Made by a program: the position numbers and the translations under genes. From positions 124,001-188,000 of the forward strand of contig CAZNRN010000002.1 of NCBI GenBank assembly GCA_964575605.1: a stretch of 64,000 nt of DNA, given 5' to 3'. The stretch comes from JAPWJZ01 sp964575605 (GTDB taxonomy: Bacteria > Pseudomonadota > Alphaproteobacteria > Micavibrionales > UBA2020). Below are positions 10,846-18,924 of this stretch, one piece after another. How positions within the stretch are numbered: the first letter of the stretch is position 1; each line of letters opens with the position of its first letter. Under the pieces are notes generated by a model. The model saw only the letters and a list, made by a program, of their open reading frames with translations, searched no databases and was not told where the DNA came from.

Positions 10846-10869
10846 ATATTAAATAGTTGAATTTAATAT
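10846..10869. repeat. AT-rich inverted repeat in the lpxC upstream region
   Basis: Perfect 9-base arms ATATTAAAT / ATTTAATAT around a 6-base loop. On the plus strand, TTACAA (10841-10846) and TAATAT (10864-10869) are spaced 17 bases apart, so the palindrome may overlap a promoter or be an operator. Apart from this and the promoter at 10918, nothing else is seen in the 10744-10983 interval. Confidence 0.35.
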
Positions 10870-10917
10870 GTTATTTCTGTTTTCCACATGATCAAAAAAC
10901 GCAATGCAGCAAAATAA

Positions 10918-10946
10918 TTGACATAACAAATTCAAAGGCCTATCTT
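10918..10946 (+). promoter_or_regulatory. Sigma70-type promoter
   Basis: TTGACA, 17-base spacer, TATCTT. Transcription would begin near 10953. This excludes the TTG at 10945 as a start codon, because it lies inside the -10 element, and supports the ATG at 10984. Confidence 0.65.
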
Positions 10947-10983
10947 GGCGCCCATCCGAACAACGATACAGTGCAGCAGCCCC

Positions 10984-11580
10984 ATGGCGTCGCTTGAAGA
11001 CGAAGAAGACCTTGTCGAGATCTATCCGGAAGGCCATCCGAAGGCGCCGAAACCGCCCGGCCGTCTGCGGCGCATCGGCGGCGGGATAGCGGCGGGCGGG
11101 CGCATGCTGCTTGGCGCGGTTGCGGGGGCGCTGGCCTTCGTGGTAACGCTGGGCGCAATTAGCCTGCGCACCATCGGCGAAAAGATCAAGGCATTCAGGA
11201 ACAGACCGAAGAAACAAAAAGCAGGAACGAGGAAACACATGGGTTTAAGGCATGCATTTTACGGCGCGGCGATACTGGCCGGCGCATTGATGGGCCCCGG
11301 CGTCTATTACATGACGCAGCCGAACGAGATCGTCACCACCCGCGTGACCGGCAAGGTCGAGGCCGATACGGACAAGGAATATCCCGGCCGCAAATGGGTC
11401 ATCCACAGCAAGGAAGGCACTTTCGACACCTTTGGCGTGTCGGGCGGCAACGCCATTCAGGTGGGCTGCACCTATGAATTCAACCTGAAAGGCGCGCGCC
11501 TCGATTTCTGGCCGCCGTCCTATACGCGCAGCGTGCAGAGCTTCAAGCACGTGCCCACGCCCGGCTGCCCCGGCAACTGA
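10984..11580 (+). CDS. Unknown membrane protein
   Basis: 198 residues from the ATG (MASLEDEEDLVEIYPEG). An acidic head and a basic Pro-rich stretch precede a first hydrophobic segment (about 37-55, LLGAVAGALAFVVTLGAI), a strongly basic linker (RNRPKKQKAGTRKH), a second segment (about 85-103, AFYGAAILAGALMGPGVYYM), and a C-terminal soluble domain of about 90 residues. The domain starts IVTTRVTGKVEADTD and has a cysteine pair (GCTYEFNL and TPGCPGN) that could be disulfide-bonded if periplasmic. The C-terminal pattern (a conserved Thr/Val strand, KEGTFDTFG, GCTYEFN) is reminiscent of short phage-like or DUF1523-like domains, but I cannot name it. It has its own promoter and terminator, so it is a single-gene unit. 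Confidence 0.7.
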   Translation: MASLEDEEDLVEIYPEGHPKAPKPPGRLRRIGGGIAAGGRMLLGAVAGALAFVVTLGAISLRTIGEKIKAFRNRPKKQKAGTRKHMGLRHAFYGAAILAGALMGPGVYYMTQPNEIVTTRVTGKVEADTDKEYPGRKWVIHSKEGTFDTFGVSGGNAIQVGCTYEFNLKGARLDFWPPSYTRSVQSFKHVPTPGCPGN

Positions 11581-11610
11581 TTAACATTTACGTCGTCCAG
11601 AGAAGAAAGA

Positions 11611-11637
11611 AGCCCGGAAGAATTCCGGGCTTTTTTT
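11611..11637 (+). terminator. Intrinsic terminator
   Basis: Stem AGCCCGGAA / TTCCGGGCT with a three-base loop followed by seven T. It lies 30 bases after the unknown membrane protein. Confidence 0.9.
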
Positions 11638-11713
11638 ATCGGCTATTCCAGATGGAACATCCTTCCCCGCCAGCCGTTGTCTTAACGGCTCATTATCGCT
11701 CAGGAGAAGGCTT

Positions 11714-13297
11714 ATGTACCGCTGCAAGAACGAATCCGCACCCGTCTGGCGACTGTTCGAAAAGGAAAAACGGGTTTATCCGGAATTACAGCAGCAGAAC
11801 ATGATGACGGATACGGTCGTTGTCGGCGGCGGTATCGCAGGCTTAACAACCGCCTATGTCCTGCAAAAAGGCGGGCACCAAGTCATTTTGCTGGAAGCCT
11901 GGGATATTGCGGCGGGCGAAACATCGCGCACCACCGCGCATCTTTCTTGCGTTCTCGATGACGGCCTCGCACATCTGGAATCCGTTTTCGGGCGCGAGCA
12001 AACCCGCCTTGCGGTGGAAAGCCACAAACTGGCCATCGACCGTATCGATGCCATCGTGCGCGACAATAATATCAGCTGCGATTTCGAACGCGTCGACGGC
12101 TACCTTGTCGCGGCGGAGCCGTCACAGGATGCGGAATTTGAAAAAGAGGCTGAAGCCTCGACCCGCGCCGGATTTGATGACATGGAACGGCTGCCTGAAG
12201 TGCCCGTGAAGGGCATCACGCTCGGCAAGACGCTGCGCTATACGCAGCAGGCGGCCTTCAACATCACGCCTTATATGGAAGGGCTGGCCGCGGCCTTCCT
12301 GAAAATGGGCGGGCAGATTTACACCAAGGCGCGCGTAACCGAAGTAAAAGGCGGCCGCGATGCGCATGTGGTGACCGAAAGCGGGCACCGCATTTCGGCA
12401 TCGAATATCGTCATCGCGACGAATACGCCGGTGAACGACCGCGTGACGATGCACACCAAACAGGCGGCCTATCGCAGCTACGCGATTGCCTGCGAGGTAA
12501 AGAAAGACAGCTATCCCAATTTCCTGCTCTGGGACCTGGCCGAGCCTTACCATTACGTCCGCCTGCTCCGCGGCACGGATAAAGACTGGCTGGTCATCGG
12601 CGGCGAAGACCACAAGACAGGGCAGGGCGAAGACGCCGAGATTTTGTATGCCCGCATCGAAAAATGGGCGCGCGCACATATCGCGGGCCTTGGCGCCGTC
12701 ACGCACCGCTGGTCGGGGCAGATCATGGAACCCGTCGATTCACTGGGGTTCATCGGCCGCAACCCGGGCGACGACAACGTTTTCATCATCACGGGCGATT
12801 CCGGCCATGGCATCACGCAGGCGACGATTGCGGGCGGGCTGATTTCCGACCTGATCCGCGGGCGTGAAAACCCTTACGACGAAATTTACGACCCCGCGCG
12901 CAAATCCCTGCGCACCGCGGGCACCTTCCTCAAAGAAAACGCCAATATGGCCGCCTGCCTGGTCAAGGGGCATGTGAAATCCGACAACCGCGTGAATGTC
13001 GAGGCGCTGCAGCCGGGCGAAGCCGGCATCGAGCGCCGCGGCCTGCATGAAATCGCCGCCTATCGCGACACCGACGGCACGCTGTACCAGTGTTCCGCCG
13101 TCTGCACGCACCTTGGCAGCACGGTGAAATGGAACGCGGGCGAAAAAACCTGGGACTGTCCCTGCCACGGCTCGCGCTTCCGCGTCGACGGGCAGGTGCT
13201 GAACGGCCCCGCCTCCGCCGCGCTGCCAAAGATTGAAGGACTCGTCTCCCCCTACCTGCCGGAAGCGGGCGAGGAAGCGGCCTTCCCCCCGCGCTGA
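11714..13297 (+). CDS. FAD-dependent oxidoreductase with C-terminal Rieske domain
   Basis: 527 residues. The N-terminal D-amino-acid-oxidase-like fold has the dinucleotide motif VVVGGGIAGLTTAYVLQKGG (35-54) and continues to HGITQATIAGGLI near residue 375. A Rieske [2Fe-2S] domain follows, with ligands C464 and H466 (CTHLGS) and C482 and H485 (CPCHGSRF). This fusion matches the YhfW-like family of Bacillus and others; the substrate is unknown. The start is backed by AGGAGAAGG 4-12 bases upstream. There is no signal peptide, so it is cytosolic. A short inverted repeat (11672-11690) lies just before the ribosome site and might be an operator. Confidence 0.88.
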   Translation: MYRCKNESAPVWRLFEKEKRVYPELQQQNMMTDTVVVGGGIAGLTTAYVLQKGGHQVILLEAWDIAAGETSRTTAHLSCVLDDGLAHLESVFGREQTRLAVESHKLAIDRIDAIVRDNNISCDFERVDGYLVAAEPSQDAEFEKEAEASTRAGFDDMERLPEVPVKGITLGKTLRYTQQAAFNITPYMEGLAAAFLKMGGQIYTKARVTEVKGGRDAHVVTESGHRISASNIVIATNTPVNDRVTMHTKQAAYRSYAIACEVKKDSYPNFLLWDLAEPYHYVRLLRGTDKDWLVIGGEDHKTGQGEDAEILYARIEKWARAHIAGLGAVTHRWSGQIMEPVDSLGFIGRNPGDDNVFIITGDSGHGITQATIAGGLISDLIRGRENPYDEIYDPARKSLRTAGTFLKENANMAACLVKGHVKSDNRVNVEALQPGEAGIERRGLHEIAAYRDTDGTLYQCSAVCTHLGSTVKWNAGEKTWDCPCHGSRFRVDGQVLNGPASAALPKIEGLVSPYLPEAGEEAAFPPR

Positions 13298-13342
13298 TTG
13301 CAGCCCGATTTCTTTTTCGCCCGCGGCCGGCTAGGATAGGGC

Positions 13343-13624
13343 ATGGCTAAAGCAAAAACATCAAAAGCAAAAACGCCCGCTCCAAGGATATCCGGCGGCA
13401 CGGTGCATAGCCTGCCCGCCGATATGCGCCAGACGCTGGTGTCGCTGCCCGCCGCGTTGGAAACATGGCAGGACATTACGCCGCTGGCCCGCAATGAATG
13501 GATATGCTGGGCGACCTCCGCCAAAAAACACGACACCCGCGCCAAACGCATCCGCATCATGGGCGAAAACCTTGGCAGCGGCAAACGCCGCCCCTGCTGC
13601 TGGCCGGGCTGCCCGCATCGGTAA
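13343..13624 (+). CDS. YdeI/OmpD-associated-like small protein
   Basis: 93 residues. The segment LPADMRQTLVSLPAALETWQ to SAKKHDTRAKRIRIM (about 25-74) resembles the C-terminal helical domain of the YdeI/OmdA family, in which a WI..AKK..TR.RRI pattern is typical. Members have been linked to protection from bacteriocins and polymyxin, but the role here is unknown. The N-terminus is Lys/Ala-rich and probably disordered. The tail KRRPCCWPGCPHR has three cysteines and is unusual. It lies 45 bases after the FAD-Rieske gene and probably shares its transcript. Confidence 0.65.
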   Translation: MAKAKTSKAKTPAPRISGGTVHSLPADMRQTLVSLPAALETWQDITPLARNEWICWATSAKKHDTRAKRIRIMGENLGSGKRRPCCWPGCPHR

Positions 13625-13652
13625 TTACCTTTAAAAATAGCTGCGAAATTAA

Positions 13653-13678
13653 CCCCCTCTCCCAAAAGGGGAGAGGGG
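13653..13678. repeat. GC-rich palindrome, REP-like
   Basis: CCCCTCTCCC and its complement around a four-base AAAA loop, without a following T run. Such palindromes are often dispersed intergenic repeats; only one copy of this form is seen in the window. Confidence 0.4.
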
Positions 13679-13694
13679 ATCGGGGACGGCATAG

Positions 13695-13725
13695 AAAAAA
13701 CCCCGGGATTGCTCCCGGGGTTTTT
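13695..13725. terminator. Bidirectional intrinsic terminator
   Basis: Stem CCCCGGGA / TCCCGGGG with loop TTGC, six A before and five T after. It can end both the YdeI-like gene (+) and ftsZ (-), the last gene of the dcw cluster. Confidence 0.9.
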
Positions 13726-13771
13726 GTCGTTACCGAAGCGGCCCCGGCTATGCCGGGCTAACCATTTAAGG

Positions 13772-15586
13772 TTAGTTCGCCTGGCGGCGCAGGAAAGCCG
13801 GAATATCCAGCTCGTCCTCTGCCTGCTTGCCGCCGTCCTGGACGGTGAGGGCGGGTTCTGCCTTCGGCGCGGCGGGGGCAGGAACCGTAACTTCCTTCTC
13901 CCGCTGGAGCGTAAAGCGTTCGAACAGCGACGGCGACTTCTTCGGCTGTTTTTCAACAGCCGCTTCTGCCTTGGGCGCTGCCAGCGTCTCGCCCGCGAAG
14001 AGGTCGGTGCCCGCAGTGCGCGGATCAACCGGTTTCGGGGGGATGAAGCTGTTGCCGCGGCGCTCGGCCACCGGTTTCGCCGTAACGGGCGCGGTGACGT
14101 TGCGTTGCGGATAGTTCTGGGTCACGGGCGGCTGGCTGGGCTTGGTGCTCCAGCTGGCTTCCTGCGTCTCGACCTTGCGGGCGGTCGCCGTATGCGCGGC
14201 ATAACCGGGCGCGCCTTGGGCGAAGCCGGTTTGTGCCTGCGGTTCGGGCGAACGGTCCCAGCCGTCAGCAGCAGGTGCAGCAGCAACGGGCGCGGCGGGC
14301 ATGTGGCCCATCGGCTGTTGTTGTGCGGGACGCTGCGCGGTCACGGGCTGCGTGACTGCGGAAGCGTGCGGCTGCACGACAGGGCGGGTGGCCGAGGGCA
14401 CGATCGACGCCGGCAATGCGCCGGTGCCGTAGCTCTCGCGCACGGTTTCGTTACGCTGGCCGCCGCCAAAACCGCCCGTGTTGCCGCTGTAAGCGGTGTA
14501 GCCGGGCTGGCTGTTGGTTGCGGGGCGCACGGTGTTCTGTGCGGGTGCCTGCGTGACGGGGCGGCGGGCGGGTTCGACCGCACCGGTTGCGTAGTGCAAC
14601 GGGCGGGCGGCCGCTTGCGCAGCTTCGATGCCGGTCGCGACGACCGAAATGCGCATCTTGCCGTCCAGCGTGTCATCGGTGGTCGAGCCGAAGATGATGT
14701 TTGCATCGGGGTCGACTTCGTCGCGGATGCGGTTGACGGCTTCGTCAACTTCAAACAGCGTGAGGTCGGAGCCGCCGATGACGTTGATGAGCACGCCACG
14801 CGCGCCCTTCATCGACACATCGTCCAGCAGCGGGTTGGAGATTGCGCTCTCGGCAGCAGCCACTGCGCGGCGTTCGCCTTCGCCGTAGCCGGTGCCCATC
14901 ATCGCCTTGCCCATCTCGGCCATGACCGCGCGGACGTCCGCGAAGTCGAGGTTGATGAGGCCCGGCATGACCATCAGGTCGGTCACGCCGCGCACGCCCG
15001 ATTGCAGCACTTCATCGGCCATCTTGAACGCATCCGCAAACGTGGTTTTTTCGTTCGCCACGCGGAACAGGTTCTGGTTGGGGATGATGATGAGCGTATC
15101 GACGTGCTTTTGCAGCTCGTTGATGCCGTTTTCGGCGAGCTTCATGCGGTGCGTGCCTTCAAAGTGGAAGGGCTTGGTCACGACACCGATGGTCAGGATG
15201 CCCGCTTCTCTGGCAGCCTGTGCGATCACAGGGGCTGCACCCGTACCGGTGCCGCCGCCCATGCCGCAGGTTACGAAGACCATGTTGGAGCCTTCGAGGT
15301 AAGCCATGATTTCATCAATGCTTTCCTCGGCGGCAGCGCGGCCCACTTCGGGGTTCGCGCCCGCACCCAGACCGCGCGTGACGTTCACGCCCAGCTGGAT
15401 TTTATGCGAGGCCGTATTTCCATCCAGCGCCTGCGCATCGGTGTTGCACACCAAAAATTCGCAGCCTTCGAGATTGGAATTGATCATGTTGTTGACCGCA
15501 TTGCCGCCGGCACCGCCGACGCCAATCACGGTAATTTTCGGCCTGAGCCGGTTCGTCTGTGATTGCATTCTTATATTTATTGCCAT
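13772..15586 (-). CDS. ftsZ: Cell division protein FtsZ
   Basis: Tubulin-like GTPase that forms the division ring. 604 residues. The GTPase core (about 10-325) has GVGGAGGNAVNNM, the tubulin signature GGGTGTGAAP and the T7 loop NLDFADV. A long Pro/Gln/Ala-rich linker (about 330-590) follows, ending in the conserved C-terminal peptide DELDIPAFLRRQ that binds FtsA and others. Long linkers are usual in Alphaproteobacteria; this one is at the long end. The start (MAINIRMQSQTN) was chosen for the GGAGGA site 9-14 bases upstream; the longer open frame lacks such a site. Confidence 0.97.
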   Translation of the reverse strand: MAINIRMQSQTNRLRPKITVIGVGGAGGNAVNNMINSNLEGCEFLVCNTDAQALDGNTASHKIQLGVNVTRGLGAGANPEVGRAAAEESIDEIMAYLEGSNMVFVTCGMGGGTGTGAAPVIAQAAREAGILTIGVVTKPFHFEGTHRMKLAENGINELQKHVDTLIIIPNQNLFRVANEKTTFADAFKMADEVLQSGVRGVTDLMVMPGLINLDFADVRAVMAEMGKAMMGTGYGEGERRAVAAAESAISNPLLDDVSMKGARGVLINVIGGSDLTLFEVDEAVNRIRDEVDPDANIIFGSTTDDTLDGKMRISVVATGIEAAQAAARPLHYATGAVEPARRPVTQAPAQNTVRPATNSQPGYTAYSGNTGGFGGGQRNETVRESYGTGALPASIVPSATRPVVQPHASAVTQPVTAQRPAQQQPMGHMPAAPVAAAPAADGWDRSPEPQAQTGFAQGAPGYAAHTATARKVETQEASWSTKPSQPPVTQNYPQRNVTAPVTAKPVAERRGNSFIPPKPVDPRTAGTDLFAGETLAAPKAEAAVEKQPKKSPSLFERFTLQREKEVTVPAPAAPKAEPALTVQDGGKQAEDELDIPAFLRRQAN

Positions 15587-15594
15587 TGTTGTTA

Positions 15595-15600
15595 TCCTCC
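15595..15600 (-). promoter_or_regulatory. Ribosome binding site of ftsZ
   Basis: GGAGGA on the minus strand, eight bases before the ATG at 15586. It decides between this start and the upstream in-frame ATG at 15658. Confidence 0.85.
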
Positions 15601-15613
15601 GCTTCGATTTGAT

Positions 15614-15755
15614 GATTCTACATTGAAGTGATTCGAGCTTTCCAGAGTCATCATGCATTGATCTTGCACTTTTTTTTGACGACCCCTTTCCCCTAATACT
15701 TTCGCAAAAATTTTTTTGCCGGGGGAAAAGCGCGAAGTTGTTTTAAGTTTGAGTC
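15614..15755. promoter_or_regulatory. Cluster of four GANTC (CcrM-type) sites before ftsZ
   Basis: GATTC at 15614 and 15630, GAGTC at 15645 and GAGTC at 15751: four sites in 142 bases, three of them within 36 bases. GANTC is the target of the alphaproteobacterial cell-cycle methyltransferase CcrM, whose methylation activates ftsZ in Caulobacter. Confidence 0.55.
15615..15644 (-). promoter_or_regulatory. Candidate ftsZ promoter
   Basis: TGGAAA (15639-15644) and TAGAAT (15615-15620) with an 18-base spacer on the minus strand. The -35 is weak. The leader would be about 20 bases and contain the GGAGGA site. GANTC sites overlap the -10 and lie in the spacer and just upstream. Confidence 0.4.
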
Positions 15756-15757
15756 GC

Positions 15758-17104
15758 TTACCAGTTCTCCTTCAACCAAAGGGTTACCTTCTGCAGCAAG
15801 TCGGTATTGAAGGGCAGGTTGATGCCGAACTGATTTTGCGCCGCGCGCGGAATCTCGTGCTGGTGTTCGGCGGCGTAATGCAGCAATCCCGCGCAGGCGG
15901 AAAACGCAGGCCCGCCGGTCGCTTCGGCAAGGCCCTTGATGCGCGTCGGCCGGCCAAGGCGGATTTGTTTGTCGAGGATGAGCTGGCCGATATCGCAGAG
16001 GCCGGGCAGTTGCGATGCGCCGCCCGTCAGCACGACGCGGCGTCCGGCGATTTTGCTCATGCCGCTGTCGTCAAGCTTTTGGCGCACAAGTTCAAATGTT
16101 TCCTCGATGCGCGGCTGGATGATGTTGCCGAGCGTGGAGCGTGCGACGTAGTTCGGGTGCGCGTGTTCTTCCTCACCGATCGGCGGCACGTCGATCATCG
16201 CGCTGTCATCGATGTTTCCGGCCTGTGCGGTGCCGTAGAGCGTTTTAATTCTTTCGGCATCGGTCAGCGACGTCAGCAGGCCGCGCGCGATATCGCTGGT
16301 CACATGGTTGCCGCCGACGGGAATGGCGGTCGAATAGACAAGGCGGCCTTCGGCGAAAACCGCGATGCCCGTGGTGCCGCCGCCCATGTCGATGACGGTG
16401 CAGCCGAGGTCTTTTTCATCGTCGACCAGCGCGGCAAGGCCCGCCGCATAGGGCGCCGAGCAGTAACCTTCGATTTCCAGGTGGTTCTGGTGGACGATGG
16501 CGGCCAGGTTGCGCGTCGCGGGAATGAGTGCAGTAACCGGCGCGATATTGACTTCGAGGTTCTGCCCCGTCATGCCGCGCGGCTCGGCGATGCCTTTTTG
16601 CTTGTCGATGGAATAACCGGCGGCGATGACGTGGATCAGCTCGTCACGGCCGGGTACGGCGACGTTGCGGCTCTGCTGCAGCGCGCCGCGGATATCGCGT
16701 TCGGTGACTTCGTGGCCGCCGATACGGACATTGACGGGCAGGCGGTGCGACAGCGTATGCATGCCGGGTACGGAAACATAGACCGAGCGGATGGGGTTGC
16801 CCTGCAATTGGTCCTTCGCCATCAGTTCGGCGGATTCGACGGCGGCGGCGACCGCGCCTTCGGCGGCGCGAAGGTCAATAATGGTGCCCGACTTCACGCC
16901 CTTGGAGGCCTGATGGCCGATGCCGACCACCTCGACCGTGCCGTGGCTCTTGATCTCGGCGATAAAGCAGCAGACCTTTGAAGAACCTATATCAAGCGCC
17001 GCGATGATGTTGCGGGAGAATAAATTCTCTTGGTATTTCTGCCGCTGCGGCTGTTTGCCGCCGGCCGGTGCCTTATGCGCTTTCAGTTCCCCTTTATCCT
17101 TCAT
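15758..17104 (-). CDS. ftsA: Cell division protein FtsA
   Basis: Actin-like ATPase that tethers FtsZ to the inner membrane. 448 residues. Seen: phosphate-1 motif AALDIGSSKVCCFIAEI (about 35-51), TVIDMGGGTTGIAVF (phosphate 2), the adenosine motif VVLTGGASQLPG, and a C-terminal amphipathic helix ending LWLKENW, which should bind the membrane. The first 30 residues are a basic, Gln/Lys-rich extension. A space of about 170 bases with its own regulatory sites separates it from ftsZ, which points to separate ftsZ expression. Confidence 0.96.
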   Translation of the reverse strand: MKDKGELKAHKAPAGGKQPQRQKYQENLFSRNIIAALDIGSSKVCCFIAEIKSHGTVEVVGIGHQASKGVKSGTIIDLRAAEGAVAAAVESAELMAKDQLQGNPIRSVYVSVPGMHTLSHRLPVNVRIGGHEVTERDIRGALQQSRNVAVPGRDELIHVIAAGYSIDKQKGIAEPRGMTGQNLEVNIAPVTALIPATRNLAAIVHQNHLEIEGYCSAPYAAGLAALVDDEKDLGCTVIDMGGGTTGIAVFAEGRLVYSTAIPVGGNHVTSDIARGLLTSLTDAERIKTLYGTAQAGNIDDSAMIDVPPIGEEEHAHPNYVARSTLGNIIQPRIEETFELVRQKLDDSGMSKIAGRRVVLTGGASQLPGLCDIGQLILDKQIRLGRPTRIKGLAEATGGPAFSACAGLLHYAAEHQHEIPRAAQNQFGINLPFNTDLLQKVTLWLKENW

Positions 17105-17130
17105 GTCCGTGCTCCGCTTTTTTTGTTTTT

Positions 17131-17958
17131 TTATATGGTTTTTTTAGTCTCGGCCGCAGGTACCGCCTGCGGCGCCGGCTCGACCGTGACCTGCCCTTCA
17201 AGCCGCAGGTCGATCGAGGTGATGTTTTTGGTCAGCAGCCCGTCGGTTTCCTCGGCCAGCCTGCGCAGGGCAAGCTCGGCTTCGGCCTCGGGCAGTTTCA
17301 CGTTGATGCCGTTTTTCAGGCGCAAATCCCAGCGGCGCGCGCCCACGCGCACGGCGCTGGCCAGCAGGTCTTTCACCGCGGGCTCGGCCTTCAGCCAGGT
17401 CAGCAGCTGCGCCACATGCTGCGGCGCGTCTTCGCCCACCACCAGCGGCAGCGTCTGGAATTCGCCCAAGTCTTTCGACGTCAGGCTGCGGCCGTCGGCG
17501 TCGATCAGTGAAACCTTCTTCTGGTACTGCCAGAGCGCGGCGGGCGCGCGTTCCTTCAGCTGCACGACGATTTTATCGGGCAGGCGGCGCGTGACGGAAA
17601 CTTCGCGCACCCATGAAATTTCCGACAGTATTTCCTGCGCCACGTCGACGTCGACGCCGAAGATGGGATCGCCGTAATGCACGCCCAGCCTGGCCAGCAG
17701 TTCATCCTGCGAGATGCGCGCGCGGCCGGTGACGAGGATTTCGTTCACGCGGAAACCGGCCGAGGCCGTCGTCGACAATGTTTTTTCGGAAGCCCATTCG
17801 GAAACAAGGGCGAAAGGCAGGCGCGTCCAGCCGTAATAGCCGGTACCGCCGACCACGGCGATTACCGCTAATACTGCCGCTATTTTACGCAGCCGCAGCG
17901 CCCAAACGCGGGCGTTACGGCGCGACAGCGGAGCTCCGCGCCAATTCAAGAACTTCAT
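17131..17958 (-). CDS. ftsQ: Cell division protein FtsQ
   Basis: 275 residues. A single membrane anchor (about 25-45, AAVLAVIAVVGGTGYYGW) after a basic N-terminus is followed by a periplasmic POTRA domain (FRVNEILVTGRARISQDELL) and the beta domain (ISWVREVSVTRRLPDKIVVQ). It links early and late divisome proteins as part of FtsQLB. The C-terminus ends in an Ala/Pro-rich tail. It is placed between ddl and ftsA as in many Gram-negative dcw clusters, 18 bases after ddl. Confidence 0.93.
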   Translation of the reverse strand: MKFLNWRGAPLSRRNARVWALRLRKIAAVLAVIAVVGGTGYYGWTRLPFALVSEWASEKTLSTTASAGFRVNEILVTGRARISQDELLARLGVHYGDPIFGVDVDVAQEILSEISWVREVSVTRRLPDKIVVQLKERAPAALWQYQKKVSLIDADGRSLTSKDLGEFQTLPLVVGEDAPQHVAQLLTWLKAEPAVKDLLASAVRVGARRWDLRLKNGINVKLPEAEAELALRRLAEETDGLLTKNITSIDLRLEGQVTVEPAPQAVPAAETKKTI

Positions 17959-17976
17959 CTATCCCCAGTCTTAACC

Positions 17977-18924
17977 TTATGTATGAACCGTCGCGTTTTC
18001 GACGAGCCATTCCACAAGGTCCCCAAAAGTCATCCCCAAGTGAGCCGCCTGCTCCGGAACCAGCGAAGTAGGCGTCATGCCGGGCTGTGTATTCGTCTCG
18101 AGGTAAAAGAGCCCCGAAACACCCGGTTCTAAATCATTATACCTGAAATCGCTGCGCGTGACACCTGTGCATCCAAGTTTTTCGTGCGCGAAGGCGGCGA
18201 TGCGCTTCGCTTCCTCGAAAACCTCGGCGTTGATGTTGGCGGGGATGACGTGCACCGATCCGCCGGCTGCGTATTTCGCCTCGTAGTTATAGAAGTCGAG
18301 GGCGGTCTTAATTTCCGTAACGGTGATGGCGCGGGGCTTTTCGCCCTTCACACCCATCACGCCGACCGACAATTCGCGGCCGGGAATGTATTTTTCGACG
18401 AGCGCATAGGGCCCGTAAGACCATTGATCCAAACCCAAGGGCGGTTTGTTGTCGCCCTGCCTGACAATATATACACCGACCGAGGAACCTTCGTCGTTCG
18501 GCTTCACCACATAGGGCGGATCAAACGGTACGGCGCCCTTGCGGATGTCATCTATATGGATGAGCTGGCCTTCGGGGCAGGGAACGCCCATCGGCTTCAA
18601 AATCTCTTTCGCGCGCTGCTTGTTCATGGCGAGCGCCGACGACAGCGGGCCTGAATGGGTATAAGGGATGCTTAAAATCTCGAGCACGCCCTGTACGCAG
18701 CCGTCTTCGCCGAATTTCCCGTGCAGCGCGTTGAAAACGGCGTCGGGGGCGGGGGTGAGCGCGGCAATCAGCTTGGAGAGGTCGCGTTCGACGTCTATCT
18801 CCCTGACGTCATAGCCTTTTTCGCGCAGCGCCTTGGCGCATTCCGCGCCCGAGGACAGCGAGACCTTGCGCTCGGAGGACCAGCCCCCCTTCAATACCGC
18901 GACTGTCTTGCGCTTAGTGGCCAT
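17977..18924 (-). CDS. ddl: D-alanine--D-alanine ligase
   Basis: ATP-grasp enzyme that makes the D-Ala-D-Ala dipeptide for the peptidoglycan stem. 315 residues, the DdlB-like length. Seen: VAVLKGGWSSERKVSLSSG (8-26), where the second residue after GG is usually S; KPNDEGSSVGVY (ATP-binding loop), and the C-terminal FYLETNTQPGMTPTSLVPEQA with the metal-binding E and N. It overlaps murB by 11 bases, so it is translated from the same message. Confidence 0.95.
   Translation of the reverse strand: MATKRKTVAVLKGGWSSERKVSLSSGAECAKALREKGYDVREIDVERDLSKLIAALTPAPDAVFNALHGKFGEDGCVQGVLEILSIPYTHSGPLSSALAMNKQRAKEILKPMGVPCPEGQLIHIDDIRKGAVPFDPPYVVKPNDEGSSVGVYIVRQGDNKPPLGLDQWSYGPYALVEKYIPGRELSVGVMGVKGEKPRAITVTEIKTALDFYNYEAKYAAGGSVHVIPANINAEVFEEAKRIAAFAHEKLGCTGVTRSDFRYNDLEPGVSGLFYLETNTQPGMTPTSLVPEQAAHLGMTFGDLVEWLVENATVHT

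Noticed and set aside
10945..10983. TTG start for the membrane protein
   Set aside because: The TTG lies inside the -10 element of the promoter; the ATG at 10984 is used instead.
13709..15562. 617-codon open frame on the plus strand
   Set aside because: Fully antisense to ftsZ; Arg/Gly/Ala-rich composition of a GC-codon shadow with no domain.
15693..15725. A/T-rich palindrome (GCAAAAATTTTTTTGC) as terminator of ftsA
   Set aside because: The stem is almost only A/T pairs; it would not be a stable intrinsic terminator.
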